DNA of 64,000 nt from Pectinatus cerevisiiphilus (GCF_004341685.1 NZ_SMAA01000005.1:123484-187483); one strand, 5' to 3'; counted from the first letter of the stretch, positions 46,213 to 55,986 are shown. Translations and numbers: made by a program. The notes: a model not told the origin generated them from the letters alone.

Positions 46213-46411
46213 TTCAGACAGTACTGTATAAATACAATAAATTTGCTAAAATATAAGGATAATATAAATATATTCGGCAGGTATTGTTTATATATTTGTA
46301 TAATATAAATATAGTCTTTATTAAGGTAATTTAAACTTGAACTTAGACCTTGGACAGCATTAATTAATTTCATGCATTAAACGTAAGATTATATTATAGG
46401 AGGTTCTTTGG

Positions 46412-47836
46412 ATGAAGCAATACGAGTTATTTATTGACGGTAAGAAAATAAAATCTGCCTCAACAGCTGAAGTTTATGATAAGGTTACAGGAAAGGCATT
46501 TGCTACAATCTATACCGCTGGAGAAAAGGAAATTAAGATGGCTGTGGATGCTGCCCAAAATGCATTTGACAATATAAAATTACCACCTTATCAACGCTAT
46601 GAAATAATCATGAAAGCCGCAGCAAATATTATGCAGCGTCAACGCGAATTTGCAGAAACCTTAGCAATGGAAGCAGGAAAACCTATAAAAGATGCCATGG
46701 GAGAAATAGCTCGTTCATACCAAACTCTAATTCTCTCTGCTGAAGAGGCAAAACGTTTTACAGGAGAAATGGTGCCCATCCAAGGTGCACCCGGTTGTGA
46801 AAATCGAATGGCCTATACTAAAAGAATGCCGCTCGGTGTTGTATGCGCAATAACGCCTTTTAATTTTCCTGTCAATTTAGCCTGCCATAAAATAGGCCCA
46901 GCATTGGCAGCAGGAAATACAGTAGTGTATAAACCGGCTTCTGCTACACCGCTGACAGCTTCGCTGCTTTGTGAAGCTTTTGCTGAAGCAGGGTTACCTG
47001 CTGGTTTCCTAAATTTGGTAATGGGTAAAGGTTCTCTTGTAGGAGACCTGCTAACTAAAGAACCAAGAATAAAAATGTTTTCTTTTACCGGCAGTGTGCC
47101 CGTCGGCAAGGAATTACAAAAAGCCGCAGGGTTTAGAAGAGTTGCTTTAGAACTGGGTTCCAATTCAGCTAATATAGTACATGATGATGTCGAAAACATC
47201 GAAAAAATAGCACAGTTATGCGCAAAATATGCTTTCGTAAACGCCGGCCAAGTATGTATATCCTGTCAGCGAGTATACGTACAAAAAAATGTTTTTGATA
47301 AATTTTGTACAGCGGCAGTGCAGTATGCAAAAACGCTGAAAATAGGTAATCCGCTAGACGAAACCACAGACATTGGCCCCATGATCGCTAAAAAAGAAGC
47401 TGTACGCATTGAAAACTGGGTTCAGGACGCAATTGCTAAAGGTGCAAAATTACTGGTAGGCGGTAAAAGAGACGGTTCTTTCTATACACCTACTATTTTA
47501 ACGAATACAAAAGCTGATATGTCAGTTATTTGCAAGGAAACATTTGCACCTGTATTTTCAATAATACCTTATGACACTATTAATGAAGCAATTGATGCGG
47601 TGAATAATTCTAATTATGGATTGCAGGCAGGCGTATTTACCAAATCATTGCCTATTGCCCACCTTTGTGCAGAAAAAATAGAAACAGGTGGTGTTATTAT
47701 AAACGACGGTTCTACCTTCCGTATGGATAATATGCCATACGGCGGAGTTAAAGACAGCGGGATCGGCAGAGAAGGCCCAGAATATGCAGTACGCGAATTA
47801 ACCGAAGAAAAATTGATCGTGTTTAATTTTGGATAA
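46412..47836 (+). CDS. NAD(P)-dependent aldehyde dehydrogenase
   Basis: 474 residues. Catalytic Cys in NAGQVCISCQR, Glu in LELGSNS, NAD-fold FSFTGSVPVGKE and the Asn in TPFNFPVN. Non-acylating type; closest in style to lactaldehyde/glycolaldehyde or succinate-semialdehyde dehydrogenases. Oxidation of lactaldehyde from rhamnose is one possibility but unproved. TAGGAGG precedes the start; monocistronic with terminator. Confidence 0.88.
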   Translation: MKQYELFIDGKKIKSASTAEVYDKVTGKAFATIYTAGEKEIKMAVDAAQNAFDNIKLPPYQRYEIIMKAAANIMQRQREFAETLAMEAGKPIKDAMGEIARSYQTLILSAEEAKRFTGEMVPIQGAPGCENRMAYTKRMPLGVVCAITPFNFPVNLACHKIGPALAAGNTVVYKPASATPLTASLLCEAFAEAGLPAGFLNLVMGKGSLVGDLLTKEPRIKMFSFTGSVPVGKELQKAAGFRRVALELGSNSANIVHDDVENIEKIAQLCAKYAFVNAGQVCISCQRVYVQKNVFDKFCTAAVQYAKTLKIGNPLDETTDIGPMIAKKEAVRIENWVQDAIAKGAKLLVGGKRDGSFYTPTILTNTKADMSVICKETFAPVFSIIPYDTINEAIDAVNNSNYGLQAGVFTKSLPIAHLCAEKIETGGVIINDGSTFRMDNMPYGGVKDSGIGREGPEYAVRELTEEKLIVFNFG

Positions 47837-47842
47837 TTGCAA

Positions 47843-47869
47843 TAAGCTCCCACCAAAAGTGGGAGCTTT
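47843..47869 (+). terminator. Terminator after the aldehyde dehydrogenase gene
   Basis: AAGCTCCCAC, loop CAAAA, GTGGGAGCTT, then TATTTATA. It also faces the minus-strand alcohol dehydrogenase gene. Confidence 0.85.
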
Positions 47870-47906
47870 ATTTATAGTAAAGCATAAAAAGACATTGTAA
47901 AATTAC

Positions 47907-48920
47907 TTATTTTTGGCAATCAACTACAACTTTTGCACTTCCATTATCAAGATTAGCAATTATATCAAAAACTTTATTACTTTCGGAAAGCGGTACAATA
48001 TGTGTAACAATTTTTTCTAAATCTTTTTCCAGTTCAGCTGTTAAATTAACAGCTTTGCCAAATTCATCCTTTGTATAAACACGAGTGCCAACTACAGTTT
48101 GTTCTTTAAAATTAATATCACGTAAATTCACTTCATGCGGAGCTTTATGCACAGCAACAATACATATTCTTCCCCGTACCCTCGTAATTTCTGACATTTG
48201 CATTGCAGGATCAGCAGCACCACTGCATTCAAAAAATACATCACAGCCTTCATTGTCAGTGGCTTTTTTTACTACTTCTAATAGATTTTCTTTTTTTAGA
48301 TTTACAGGTGTTAAATTTAATTGTTCAGCAATAGCTAAACGTTTTTCTGCTACATCAGATATAAAAACTTTATCCGCCCCGGCATGTTTTAACATAAGTC
48401 CACACAATAAGCCTATTGGTCCGGCTCCACTAATAACTGCTGTATCTAAAACATGCATATCTACCATATGTAATGCATGTACGAGGACAGCCAATGGTTC
48501 CACTGTCACAGCAGCTTTATCACTTACCTGTTCAGGTACTTTAAACAATATATTTTCATCCACATATATTGTCTGAGCCATTCCCCCATCAGTATCGATT
48601 CCTATTAATTTTAAGGTATTACAAACATGTTCATTACCATTCCTACATGCCAAGCAATGATGGCATGATATTAATGGGTATGCAACTACCCGATCACCTT
48701 TTTTAAAAAGGCGCCCGTTTTCAGCAACTATTCCTAAGAATTCATGACCCAAAATAAGTGGTGCCTTCGCTCTAGGATGTGTCCCTAAAAATATCCCAAT
48801 GTCTGAACCACAAACGCCACAATATTTTATATCTATTTTTATTTTTCCATCTGATTTGATAGGTTCTTTACATTCCAACACTTCTGCTTTTTTAGGGCCA
48901 GTATAAACTAAAGCTTTCAT
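47907..48920 (-). CDS. Zinc-dependent medium-chain alcohol/polyol dehydrogenase
   Basis: 337 residues. Catalytic zinc ligands in YCGVCGSD and GHEFLG, structural zinc cysteines in CHHCLACRNGNEHVC, NAD site GAGPIGLL. Related to threonine and sorbitol/L-iditol dehydrogenases. Third gene behind kduI and kdgT, so it may oxidise a sugar acid or alcohol of the uronate route (for example L-gulonate or a 5-keto acid); inference. AAGGAG precedes ATG 48920. Confidence 0.87.
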   Translation of the reverse strand: MKALVYTGPKKAEVLECKEPIKSDGKIKIDIKYCGVCGSDIGIFLGTHPRAKAPLILGHEFLGIVAENGRLFKKGDRVVAYPLISCHHCLACRNGNEHVCNTLKLIGIDTDGGMAQTIYVDENILFKVPEQVSDKAAVTVEPLAVLVHALHMVDMHVLDTAVISGAGPIGLLCGLMLKHAGADKVFISDVAEKRLAIAEQLNLTPVNLKKENLLEVVKKATDNEGCDVFFECSGAADPAMQMSEITRVRGRICIVAVHKAPHEVNLRDINFKEQTVVGTRVYTKDEFGKAVNLTAELEKDLEKIVTHIVPLSESNKVFDIIANLDNGSAKVVVDCQK

Positions 48921-48979
48921 AATATATACTCCTTTATATACTCTTCTTTTCATTTATTATTTACACTATAAAAAATAAT

Positions 48980-49972
48980 TTAGGCTAAACGGCTAACAGC
49001 ATCTTCGTCCTTTTTCTTGTTATTTGCTGGATTAAAATGATTACACCATGCCGCTGTTATTATAGGGACAACGATTGAAGTCACAACTACTGATGTTGCC
49101 ACCAATGCAGTAGCAGCCGCAGCAATAGGTGCAAATTCTGGTACCATTTGCGCTATGATGGTAGGATTAGTGACAGCCGCGCCCGCACTACTTGATGCAG
49201 CTAGTCCTGCTCCCCCGTGTCCACCACCAATAAATTTATCAGCAAGTATAAGGGGAATACCAGTGACAACAATTACACCTAATCCCAGTAGAATTCCCAA
49301 TAGGCCTGTCTGCTGTATAACAGCAAGATCTATTGTATTACCTAATGCAAAACCAAAAAATGGTATCATTGTCATCGATGCATTACCAAAAAATGAACGC
49401 AATTCCGGGTCAAGATTTCCAAGTATGAACCCAATAATGAACGGTAACACGGCTCCAACGAAAAGACGTGGTTCAAAATACGCAGCGCCTGTACTCCCTA
49501 ATATAATCATTGTAACCAAAGGGCCAGATTCAATAGAAGTCAAAACGAATGCGCCTGCTTCTTCCTTTGTCCCGTATTGTTGCATTATAGACGCATATAA
49601 ACCACCATTTGTCATATCCATAGAAGTAACGATAGCTAATGTCGAGAGCCCAGCAAAAAATCCTGTTTGTATCATTCCCGATGGCATAAAAGAAGTGCAA
49701 AGCATACCTATACACCATGCTACTAAAATCTTTGTAATTACAATTGTTCCTGATTTTCGCAATACGATTCCAGTTGATTTTATATTTATTCCAGCCCCCA
49801 TACAAAAAAACCATACAGATAATATAGGTACTGTTCCCGTAATAAGTCCATTAGTAAAAGAACCAAAAAATTTGCCTGCATCAGGAGTGAACGTATGACA
49901 TAAAGCACCAAGGAATAATGGAACTAACATAAGTCCACCTGGAATTCGCTCAATGGATTTCTTAATTCGCAT
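48980..49972 (-). CDS. kdgT: 2-keto-3-deoxygluconate permease
   Basis: 330 residues, about ten membrane segments. [22 protein letters not shown] is the KdgT opening; [16 protein letters not shown] and the [12 protein letters not shown] run are typical. Imports 2-keto-3-deoxygluconate with protons. TAAGGAG precedes the ATG. Operon member between kduI and the zinc dehydrogenase. Confidence 0.93.
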   Translation of the reverse strand: MRIKKSIERIPGGLMLVPLFLGALCHTFTPDAGKFFGSFTNGLITGTVPILSVWFFCMGAGINIKSTGIVLRKSGTIVITKILVAWCIGMLCTSFMPSGMIQTGFFAGLSTLAIVTSMDMTNGGLYASIMQQYGTKEEAGAFVLTSIESGPLVTMIILGSTGAAYFEPRLFVGAVLPFIIGFILGNLDPELRSFFGNASMTMIPFFGFALGNTIDLAVIQQTGLLGILLGLGVIVVTGIPLILADKFIGGGHGGAGLAASSSAGAAVTNPTIIAQMVPEFAPIAAAATALVATSVVVTSIVVPIITAAWCNHFNPANNKKKDEDAVSRLA

Positions 49973-50090
49973 AATAATTCTCCTTATTAGATAATTTAAT
50001 ATTATCGTAATATTAAATGTGAATAATACGATACACCTTTTTCCTATACTAAAAACTGCATAAAATCTTATCGAAATACATTATTAAACA

Positions 50091-50933
50091 CTATTTTAAA
50101 TTGACATTAGCAATATTATCCATGTCGTCAAATGTTTTATTTTCCCCTGCCATAGCCCATATAAATGTATAATTAGAGGTTCCACAACCAGCATGAATAC
50201 TCCACGAAGGACTGATGACAGCCTGTTCATTATTCATCACTATATGGCGTGTCTGGGAAGGTTCCCCCATCATATGAAAAACAACATTATCTTTGGGAAT
50301 ATCAAAATACAAATACACTTCCATCCTACGTTCATGAGTATGTGCAGGCATCGTATTCCACACACTGCCTGTATTGAGTGATGTCATTCCCATGGACAGC
50401 TGGCACGTTTCCAGAACATCAGGATGAATAAACTGATTTATAGTCCGACTATTTGCTGTTTCTACCGCTCCACAAGGAATTTTTTTCGCATCGGCAATAG
50501 ATATAAACGTTGTTTTACATGGTTTATGTGCTGGTGCAGAAACCATGTAAAATTTAGCAGGTTTTTTGCTATCTTCACTTTTAAAAAATACCTCTTTTGT
50601 CCCCATGCTTATATATAAACAATCTTTGTAATTTAATTTGTATTCTTTGCCGTCAGCTATTATCGCACCAGTATCACCTATATTAAAAATTCCTATTTCT
50701 CTGCGTTCAAGAATATAATTTGTCCCAAAATTTTTCCAGATATCTATCCCTTTATCAATAGATATTTTTTCTGTTGTTGGCATACATCCTAAGACTACAA
50801 CTCGATCTACATGTGAATAAAATGAATTAACTTTATTTTCAGTAAATATTTTTTTAATAAGGAATTCATTCCTGATTTGCTCTGTAGTATAATGTTTAAA
50901 ATCGTTCTGATTTGCTGAATATCTAATATCCAT
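50091..50933 (-). CDS. kduI: 5-dehydro-4-deoxy-D-glucuronate isomerase
   Basis: 280-residue cupin-type zinc enzyme that turns the linear 4-deoxy-hexosulose uronate released from unsaturated galacturonate into 2,5-diketo-3-deoxygluconate. MPAHTHERRMEVYLYFD supplies the metal ligands and GEPSQTRHIVMNNEQAVISP is diagnostic. AAAGGAG precedes the ATG. First gene of the kduI-kdgT-adh operon. Confidence 0.95.
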   Translation of the reverse strand: MDIRYSANQNDFKHYTTEQIRNEFLIKKIFTENKVNSFYSHVDRVVVLGCMPTTEKISIDKGIDIWKNFGTNYILERREIGIFNIGDTGAIIADGKEYKLNYKDCLYISMGTKEVFFKSEDSKKPAKFYMVSAPAHKPCKTTFISIADAKKIPCGAVETANSRTINQFIHPDVLETCQLSMGMTSLNTGSVWNTMPAHTHERRMEVYLYFDIPKDNVVFHMMGEPSQTRHIVMNNEQAVISPSWSIHAGCGTSNYTFIWAMAGENKTFDDMDNIANVNLK

Positions 50934-50974
50934 GATACAATCTCCTTTTTATCTCTTATATAATCCTGTTAATA

Positions 50975-51020
50975 CATCAGATGATATTTTAATAATACAT
51001 CGGATAAATATTTAAGTCAA
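50975..51020 (-). promoter_or_regulatory. kduI promoter with two regulator boxes
   Basis: Minus strand TTGACT (51015-51020), 17-base spacer, TATTAT (50992-50997). CATC-A-GATG (50975-50983) lies 8 bases past the -10, and a half site (TATCCGATG, 50998-51006) fills the end of the spacer. The same layout recurs at 53165-53210 and 55897-55941. Confidence 0.8.
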
Positions 51021-51148
51021 TAAAAAATTTCAATGTTTTCAAAAGATTACGTCTGGAATTTTCAGAAACAGTTATAGCTAATGTAGCTATTTTTAGCTTA
51101 TTTTTGCCCTGGGACAATACTTTGTATACATTAGCGCCCGTTAAAATA

Positions 51149-51157
51149 CATCAGATG
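51149..51157. promoter_or_regulatory. CATCAGATG box in front of the decayed regulator copy
   Basis: ACATCAGATGT, an exact palindrome, lies about 33 bases before the remnant start, the same place as the box at 53328-53336 before the intact regulator. Confidence 0.7.
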
Positions 51158-51190
51158 TTTTCTCGATAGTGATTGTAAGAGGTGAGATGT

Positions 51191-51425
51191 TTAAGTATAT
51201 TATTACTTAGATCTGTGCAGCAAGAAATTATAAAATCAATAACAGTAAATGGCTTAAATCCTAATAATAAATCCCTTACAGAATGCAAGTAGACCGACAA
51301 GTTAATATCAGTTATAGCATCACTATTAAAGTCTCAGTATCACATAATACGCTAAAACTTGAATAGGAATCTATTCCTTTTACATCGTCCGAAATGACAG
51401 CAATAGCAAATCCTTAATAAAAAAC
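51191..51425 (+). pseudogene. Decayed 5' part of a FadR-family regulator gene
   Basis: The segment aligns by eye with the first 235 or so bases of the regulator at 53370: identical GAGGTGAGATGTTT leader, then conserved blocks such as CTGTGCAGCAAGA, CCTACAGAAT-like CCTTACAGAATGC and CGACAAGTTAATAT. The start TTG has become TTA and stop codons (TAG, TAA) and single-base gaps break the frame. Similarity fades after about 51425. It was once a complete paralogue, now non-functional. Confidence 0.8.
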
Positions 51426-51586
51426 GATGGTAAAATATGGAACATATTATTCCCTAAAAGCAAGCTGTGTACGAATCACGCACGCTATGCAATCTAAAGG
51501 TATTTTCACCAGAGTTAGTGTTAGGTTTATCCCCATCTATTCCTTAGTCGTGGGAATAATAATATTTTAGTGGGAAATAAAAATAA
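51426..51586. other. Non-coding stretch after the pseudogene
   Basis: No reading frame of note; probably eroded remainder of the regulator copy, but I could not align it. Confidence 0.4.
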
Positions 51587-51633
51587 GGCTGACACCAAAG
51601 TTAAAAAATTGCTTCATGTGACAGCCCCTTTTT
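51587..51633 (+). terminator. Hairpin, probably the old terminator of the lost regulator gene
   Basis: GGCTGACAC and GTGACAGCC (one mismatch) followed by a T-rich run. Confidence 0.6.
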
Positions 51634-51655
51634 ATAACAAATCATAACAAGCATC

Positions 51656-51698
51656 AAAAAGGTGGGATGTTCATAGGTAATAAGCATCCCACCTTTTT
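51656..51698. terminator. Terminator of the MFS carrier gene
   Basis: A 14-bp stem AAAAAGGTGGGATG / CATCCCACCTTTTT; bidirectional, 95 bases past the minus-strand carrier stop. Confidence 0.85.
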
Positions 51699-51792
51699 CT
51701 ACACCGCATATTAAAAATAACACGAGTCCAAACTTACTTTGGTATTTTATATAATTTTTTATAAATGTTCTCCCATGTTATCTCAATGTCCC

Positions 51793-53076
51793 TTATAATT
51801 CTTTGGGCATAATAGAAATCGGTTTTACCTCTTTTAGCCCACATCCGTATGTCAGTGCGCCAATGAAACACATGCCCCCGCATATAGCAAGAGCCAAAGA
51901 AAAATTACCATATTGTCCAATAATCACCCCTGTAATTATCGGGCTTAAAAATCCCCCTATATTCGAAATACAATTTTGCATTCCGCCTAACACAGAAGTC
52001 ATATTACGCGGCGCCACATCTCCCGGCAAAGACCACTGTGAAGACGAAGCCCCAGCCATTCCAGCATAGCAAACGCACAACAACACAATACATAAATAAT
52101 TATTTTCTATAAAACTTGCAAAAACTATCAATGCCCCTAACAGCATGCCTACAACAATACTTATTTTTCTTGATAATGTAAGATTATTATATTTAGCATA
52201 ATAATAATCGGTAAACCAACCGCCTATATATTGGCCAATAATCCCACAAATAGGTGGCACCATTGCTGCCCACCCCATAGTCATCATTTGCATTCCGCGA
52301 TCATGTACCAAATAAGTTGGGAACCATGTAACAAAAAAGTACATCGCATAATTATAGCAAAAAAGCCCAAAGCACATTGATTGCACGTTTCTATATTTAA
52401 ATAATTTATACCATTTTATAGGTTTAGATTTATCAACTCCTTCTTTTTTAGCCTGATGTTCACGTATATATTTCAATTCTGCAGCGTTTATAAATTTGCT
52501 TCTTTCAGGATCTGTATATACAAAAAACCAGATAATGGCCCAAATTATGCCAATACCACCTATTATAATAAAAGGCATATGCCATCCATAATTCATTACA
52601 AACCAAGCTACTAGTGGCATAGCAAATGCTGTTCCGAACTTACTACCACTATCATACAGCGCGGTGACTTTGCCTCTTTCATGATCAGGAAACCATTTCG
52701 CAGTAATTCCTGCGTTACAAGGATATACTGCTGATTCTCCAAATCCCATAAACAGTCTAGCACCTATTAGCCCCGTAATACTTCTTGCACATGCGATAGC
52801 TATTGTTGATATCGACCACCATACTATAGATACCCCAACACAAATTTTCTGTCCAATTTTATCGCCAATCCAGCCAGACGGAATCTGCATTATTGCATAA
52901 GTAATGAAAAAGCTTGACATCACCAAACCCATTTCAGCAGGTGTTATATTTAAGTCGCTCATTATTTCCGGTGCCGCAGTAGACATAATCGTTCTATCTA
53001 AATAATTTATGATTATAGTAACCAGCATCATCACTGCAATCACATATCTAAAATGATATTTTTTTATAGTATTCAC
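51793..53076 (-). CDS. MFS transporter, anion:cation symporter type (hexuronate-like)
   Basis: 427 residues, 12 membrane segments. NYLDRTIMSTAAPEIM, GWIGDKIGQK, and MGFGESAVYPCNAGITAKWFP are the ExuT/GudP/DgoT (ACS family) hallmarks. Probably imports galacturonate, glucuronate or a related acid. GTG at 53076 is chosen since AGAGGGA precedes it. Divergent from the intact FadR regulator, sharing its operator region. Confidence 0.88.
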   Translation of the reverse strand: MNTIKKYHFRYVIAVMMLVTIIINYLDRTIMSTAAPEIMSDLNITPAEMGLVMSSFFITYAIMQIPSGWIGDKIGQKICVGVSIVWWSISTIAIACARSITGLIGARLFMGFGESAVYPCNAGITAKWFPDHERGKVTALYDSGSKFGTAFAMPLVAWFVMNYGWHMPFIIIGGIGIIWAIIWFFVYTDPERSKFINAAELKYIREHQAKKEGVDKSKPIKWYKLFKYRNVQSMCFGLFCYNYAMYFFVTWFPTYLVHDRGMQMMTMGWAAMVPPICGIIGQYIGGWFTDYYYAKYNNLTLSRKISIVVGMLLGALIVFASFIENNYLCIVLLCVCYAGMAGASSSQWSLPGDVAPRNMTSVLGGMQNCISNIGGFLSPIITGVIIGQYGNFSLALAICGGMCFIGALTYGCGLKEVKPISIMPKEL

Positions 53077-53164
53077 GCAAGTCCCTCTTTTCGATATAAA
53101 TAATAACAAATACATTTTCCCCAATACTTCTGTTTTAAAATTCAGTATAATAGCTCGGTATATA

Positions 53165-53210
53165 CATCAGATGATATTTAAATCATACATCGGATAAATA
53201 CTTAAGTCAA
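53165..53210 (-). promoter_or_regulatory. MFS carrier promoter with two regulator boxes
   Basis: Minus strand TTGACT (53205-53210), 17 bases, TATGAT (53182-53187). CATC-A-GATG at 53165-53173 and half site TATCCGATG at 53188-53196, placed exactly as in the kduI promoter. Confidence 0.8.
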
Positions 53211-53288
53211 TAAAGGAATAAGAATACCATATCTGAAATATTTAGAACCTCTATAGCTGCTATAGGTATTTTTTAACTTATTTTTATC

Positions 53289-53336
53289 TTGAAATAATAC
53301 TTGATATATGTTAATATGGACAAAATACATCAGATG
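53289..53336 (+). promoter_or_regulatory. Promoter and operator of the FadR-family regulator
   Basis: TTGAAA (53289-53294), 17 bases, TAATAT (53312-53317), then ACATCAGATGT (box 53328-53336) just past the -10: self-repression is likely. Confidence 0.7.
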
Positions 53337-53369
53337 TTTAATAAATAACAATAACAAGAGGTGAGATGT

Positions 53370-54050
53370 TTGAGTGCATCACTAGCTGAATCCGTGCAAC
53401 AAGATATTATCAAGTTAATAACAACAAATGAGCTAAATCCTGGTGATAAGCTCCCTACAGAATACGAATTGGCCGACAAATTAAATGTGGGTCGCAGCAC
53501 CATTCGTGAAGCGGTCAAAGCCTTAGCATCGCGTAATATACTAAAAATCAAGCAAGGATCAGGTACTTTTGTATCGCCTGGAATGGGTATAACAAAAGAT
53601 CCACTAGGGTTATCACTCATTTGTAATGATGTTAATCTGGCTTTTGATATGATAAATGTGCGAATAATATTTGAACCAGAAATGGCAGCGTTAGCCGCTA
53701 TAAATGCTACTAAAGACGATTGTATGAAAATAGGCACAGCCTGTACCATTGTAGAAGATTTGATTAAAAATAATGAAGAATATAGTAAAGCGGATAGTAG
53801 TTTTCATGAAGCTATCGCTCGTGCTAGTGGCAATAAGATAATTAACAGAATCGTAAAAGTTATTCACTCCTCTATCCAAAAGAATATTTTTGTAACAGAA
53901 GATTCCCTGAGGAATGACACCTTAATCTATCATCGGCAAATAGTCAATGCTATAAAAGAACACGATGTAACCGGTGCACGATGTGGCATGATAATGCATT
54001 TGAACAATTTACGTAATTTTATGACGATAAAGAAACGTGAAACACGATAA
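53370..54050 (+). CDS. FadR/GntR-family regulator of the ketodeoxyuronate locus (copy 1)
   Basis: 226 residues. Winged helix LPTEYELADKLNVGRSTIRE and wing KIKQGSGTFVS, then an all-helical FCD ligand domain with His residues for a metal-bound acid. TTG at 53370 follows AGAGGTGAG by five bases and is preferred to GTG at 53361, which lies inside that site. Expected to bind CATC-W-GATG and release on KDG or a related acid (inference). kduD follows 48 bases later. Confidence 0.9.
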   Translation: MSASLAESVQQDIIKLITTNELNPGDKLPTEYELADKLNVGRSTIREAVKALASRNILKIKQGSGTFVSPGMGITKDPLGLSLICNDVNLAFDMINVRIIFEPEMAALAAINATKDDCMKIGTACTIVEDLIKNNEEYSKADSSFHEAIARASGNKIINRIVKVIHSSIQKNIFVTEDSLRNDTLIYHRQIVNAIKEHDVTGARCGMIMHLNNLRNFMTIKKRETR

Positions 54051-54098
54051 AGATTTTTGCACTTGTGTATAATCTGTTTAATGAAAAGAGGAAAAAAT

Positions 54099-54860
54099 AT
54101 GTTGGATATATTTAATTTAAATGGTAAAAAGGCTATTGTCACAGGTGGTGGACGTGGCCTAGGCAAAGGCATGGCAGAAGGGCTCTGTGAAGCTGGCGCA
54201 GAAGTAGTATTAATAGGTTCTAGCGACAGCGCAGTAAAAACAGCCGATGAGTTTAACCAAAAAAAATATAAAGCTTTTGCCGTAAAAGGAAATTTAGCGG
54301 AGCAAGAACAAATACCGGTTATATTTGAAAAAGCACTCGCCCTGCTTGATGGAAAAGTAGATATTTTAATCAATAATGCAGGATTGCAGAGCAGACACAA
54401 ATGTGAAGAATTTCCATTAGCCGATTGGAATAGGGTCTTGCAAGTAAATTTGAATACAGTATTTACCTTATGCCAACTTGCCGGTAGAAAAATGTTAGAA
54501 GAAGGCTATGGTAAAATAATCAACATGGCATCCATGCTCAGCTTTTTCGGTGGTTTTACTGTGCCTGCGTACGCAGCCAGCAAAGGTGGCGTTGCACAAC
54601 TCACAAAGGCACTATCCAATGAATGGGCTAAAAGGAATGTCCACGTAAACGCAATAGCTCCAGGTTATATGGATACCGAAATGAATGTTAATCTTGTAAA
54701 TGATTCCAAGCGGAACAAGGAAATCCTAGAACGTATTCCTGCGGGTCGCTGGGGTACGCCAGCAGACATGAAAGGTCTGGCCGTCTTTTTAGCTTCACCG
54801 GCTTCAGATTATATAAACGGTGCAGTAATTCCTATTGACGGTGGTTATTTAGGAAAATAA
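54099..54860 (+). CDS. kduD: 2-dehydro-3-deoxy-D-gluconate 5-dehydrogenase
   Basis: 253-residue short-chain dehydrogenase. Reduces 2,5-diketo-3-deoxygluconate to KDG. TGGGRGLGKGMAEGL is the NAD site, NNAG the structural motif and YAASKGG the catalytic Tyr/Lys. AAGAGG precedes ATG 54099. Cotranscribed with the regulator. Confidence 0.92.
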   Translation: MLDIFNLNGKKAIVTGGGRGLGKGMAEGLCEAGAEVVLIGSSDSAVKTADEFNQKKYKAFAVKGNLAEQEQIPVIFEKALALLDGKVDILINNAGLQSRHKCEEFPLADWNRVLQVNLNTVFTLCQLAGRKMLEEGYGKIINMASMLSFFGGFTVPAYAASKGGVAQLTKALSNEWAKRNVHVNAIAPGYMDTEMNVNLVNDSKRNKEILERIPAGRWGTPADMKGLAVFLASPASDYINGAVIPIDGGYLGK

Positions 54861-54861
54861 A

Positions 54862-54905
54862 AAGAAGGTGTGCTATGGGGATTTCCCTGAGCACACCTTC
54901 TTTTC
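54862..54905. terminator. Terminator between kduD and the convergent regulator gene
   Basis: AAAGAAGGTGTGCT and AGCACACCTTCTTT, T tract on both sides. Confidence 0.88.
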
Positions 54906-54932
54906 CAACAATAATGTAAACGCTATACAAAG

Positions 54933-55613
54933 TTAAACCTGTAGATCATAATTTTTTAGTAGAAACTCTCTTTGGGCATTTAAGTGCAGTATCATACCAT
55001 TTTTTGCTCCTGCTGAATCTCCTATAGCTATTGCTTTGGCAATTTGTCGATGCGCTGTTATCGTTTCCTTGCAAAGAGAGTTATCCGTAACAAAAATATT
55101 TTTCTTTATAGAAGAATGAATAATCTGTGTTATTTTATAAATAATCTTATTTCCGCTGGCATTAGCAATAGCCGAATGAAAAAGACTATCTTCATCATCG
55201 TAATTCTCTCCTGCTTTTATCAATTTTTCAACTTCTAAGCATAATTCATTGATATGCTTGAGATTCTTTAATGTAGCTTTTTGTGCGGCCATTGCTGCTA
55301 TTTCTGGTTCAAATATAAGTCGTACTGTAATCATGTCAAAAATAGTAGAAATATCGTCGCCCATAATGCCCAGCCCTAGCGGATCATTGCTTATCCCTTG
55401 CTTTTGGGAAACAAAGGTACCCGCTCCTTGGCGAATTATCAATAGATTTTGGGCAGATAAAGCTTTTAAAGCTTCCCGAACAGTACTATGTCCCACCTTA
55501 AATTTTGCTGATAAACTATCAACCGTTGGTAATTTATCACCGGGCTGCATATTTTTATCTTTTAAAAGATCCAAAATATTATTTATTGTTATATTTACAA
55601 GTGAAGGTCTCAT
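54933..55613 (-). CDS. FadR/GntR-family regulator (copy 2)
   Basis: 226 residues, clearly a paralogue of the 53370 protein (shared SKQGISNDPLGLGI-type and IHSSIKKNIFVTDNSL segments). HTH region LPTVDSLSAKFKVGHSTVRE and GAGTFVS wing. Divergent from kdgK, whose promoter has the TCATCTGATGA box. The HTH differs in places from copy 1, so the two may read slightly different sites or ligands. Confidence 0.9.
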   Translation of the reverse strand: MRPSLVNITINNILDLLKDKNMQPGDKLPTVDSLSAKFKVGHSTVREALKALSAQNLLIIRQGAGTFVSQKQGISNDPLGLGIMGDDISTIFDMITVRLIFEPEIAAMAAQKATLKNLKHINELCLEVEKLIKAGENYDDEDSLFHSAIANASGNKIIYKITQIIHSSIKKNIFVTDNSLCKETITAHRQIAKAIAIGDSAGAKNGMILHLNAQREFLLKNYDLQV

Positions 55614-55896
55614 ATAATCCCGTCCTCAATATAAAAAAGATTATGTAATTACGTCGTTGCAATAGCTTCCCTGCTAATATCTTTCTGAAAATATTACCTA
55701 AGTTTTCCCATACAGTGATTTAATATATTCATCATATGTATACATTATAGTAACAATAGAAGATTTATTCATAATAACATAAAATAACTATAGGTACAAC
55801 TAACAAAATACTTACTTGCAAAAGTACAGTTATATATTAGTATAGATAAATTTGCCATTGGCACTATATAAAACAAGGTTTCAATCATATGTCTTA
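55614..55896. other. Divergent control region between regulator copy 2 and kdgK
   Basis: No gene. Contains a weaker box CATCATATG (55730-55738) and A/T-rich promoter-like sequence for the minus-strand regulator. Confidence 0.5.
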
Positions 55897-55941
55897 TTGA
55901 CTTTTATACTCGTGGGATGTATTATAATATTCATCTGATGA
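55897..55941 (+). promoter_or_regulatory. kdgK promoter and regulator box
   Basis: TTGACT (55897-55902), 17 bases ending in GGGATG, TATTAT (55920-55925), then the perfect palindrome TCATCTGATGA (55931-55941) 6 bases past the -10. Hexamers are identical to those of kduI. Confidence 0.82.
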
Positions 55942-55986
55942 TTATAAAAAGAATAGATAATTTTTTTCTAATAGGGGTGATGTTTA

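Noticed and set aside
51191..51425. A functional small regulator gene
   Set aside because: The start codon is lost and several stops and gaps interrupt the alignment with the intact paralogue.
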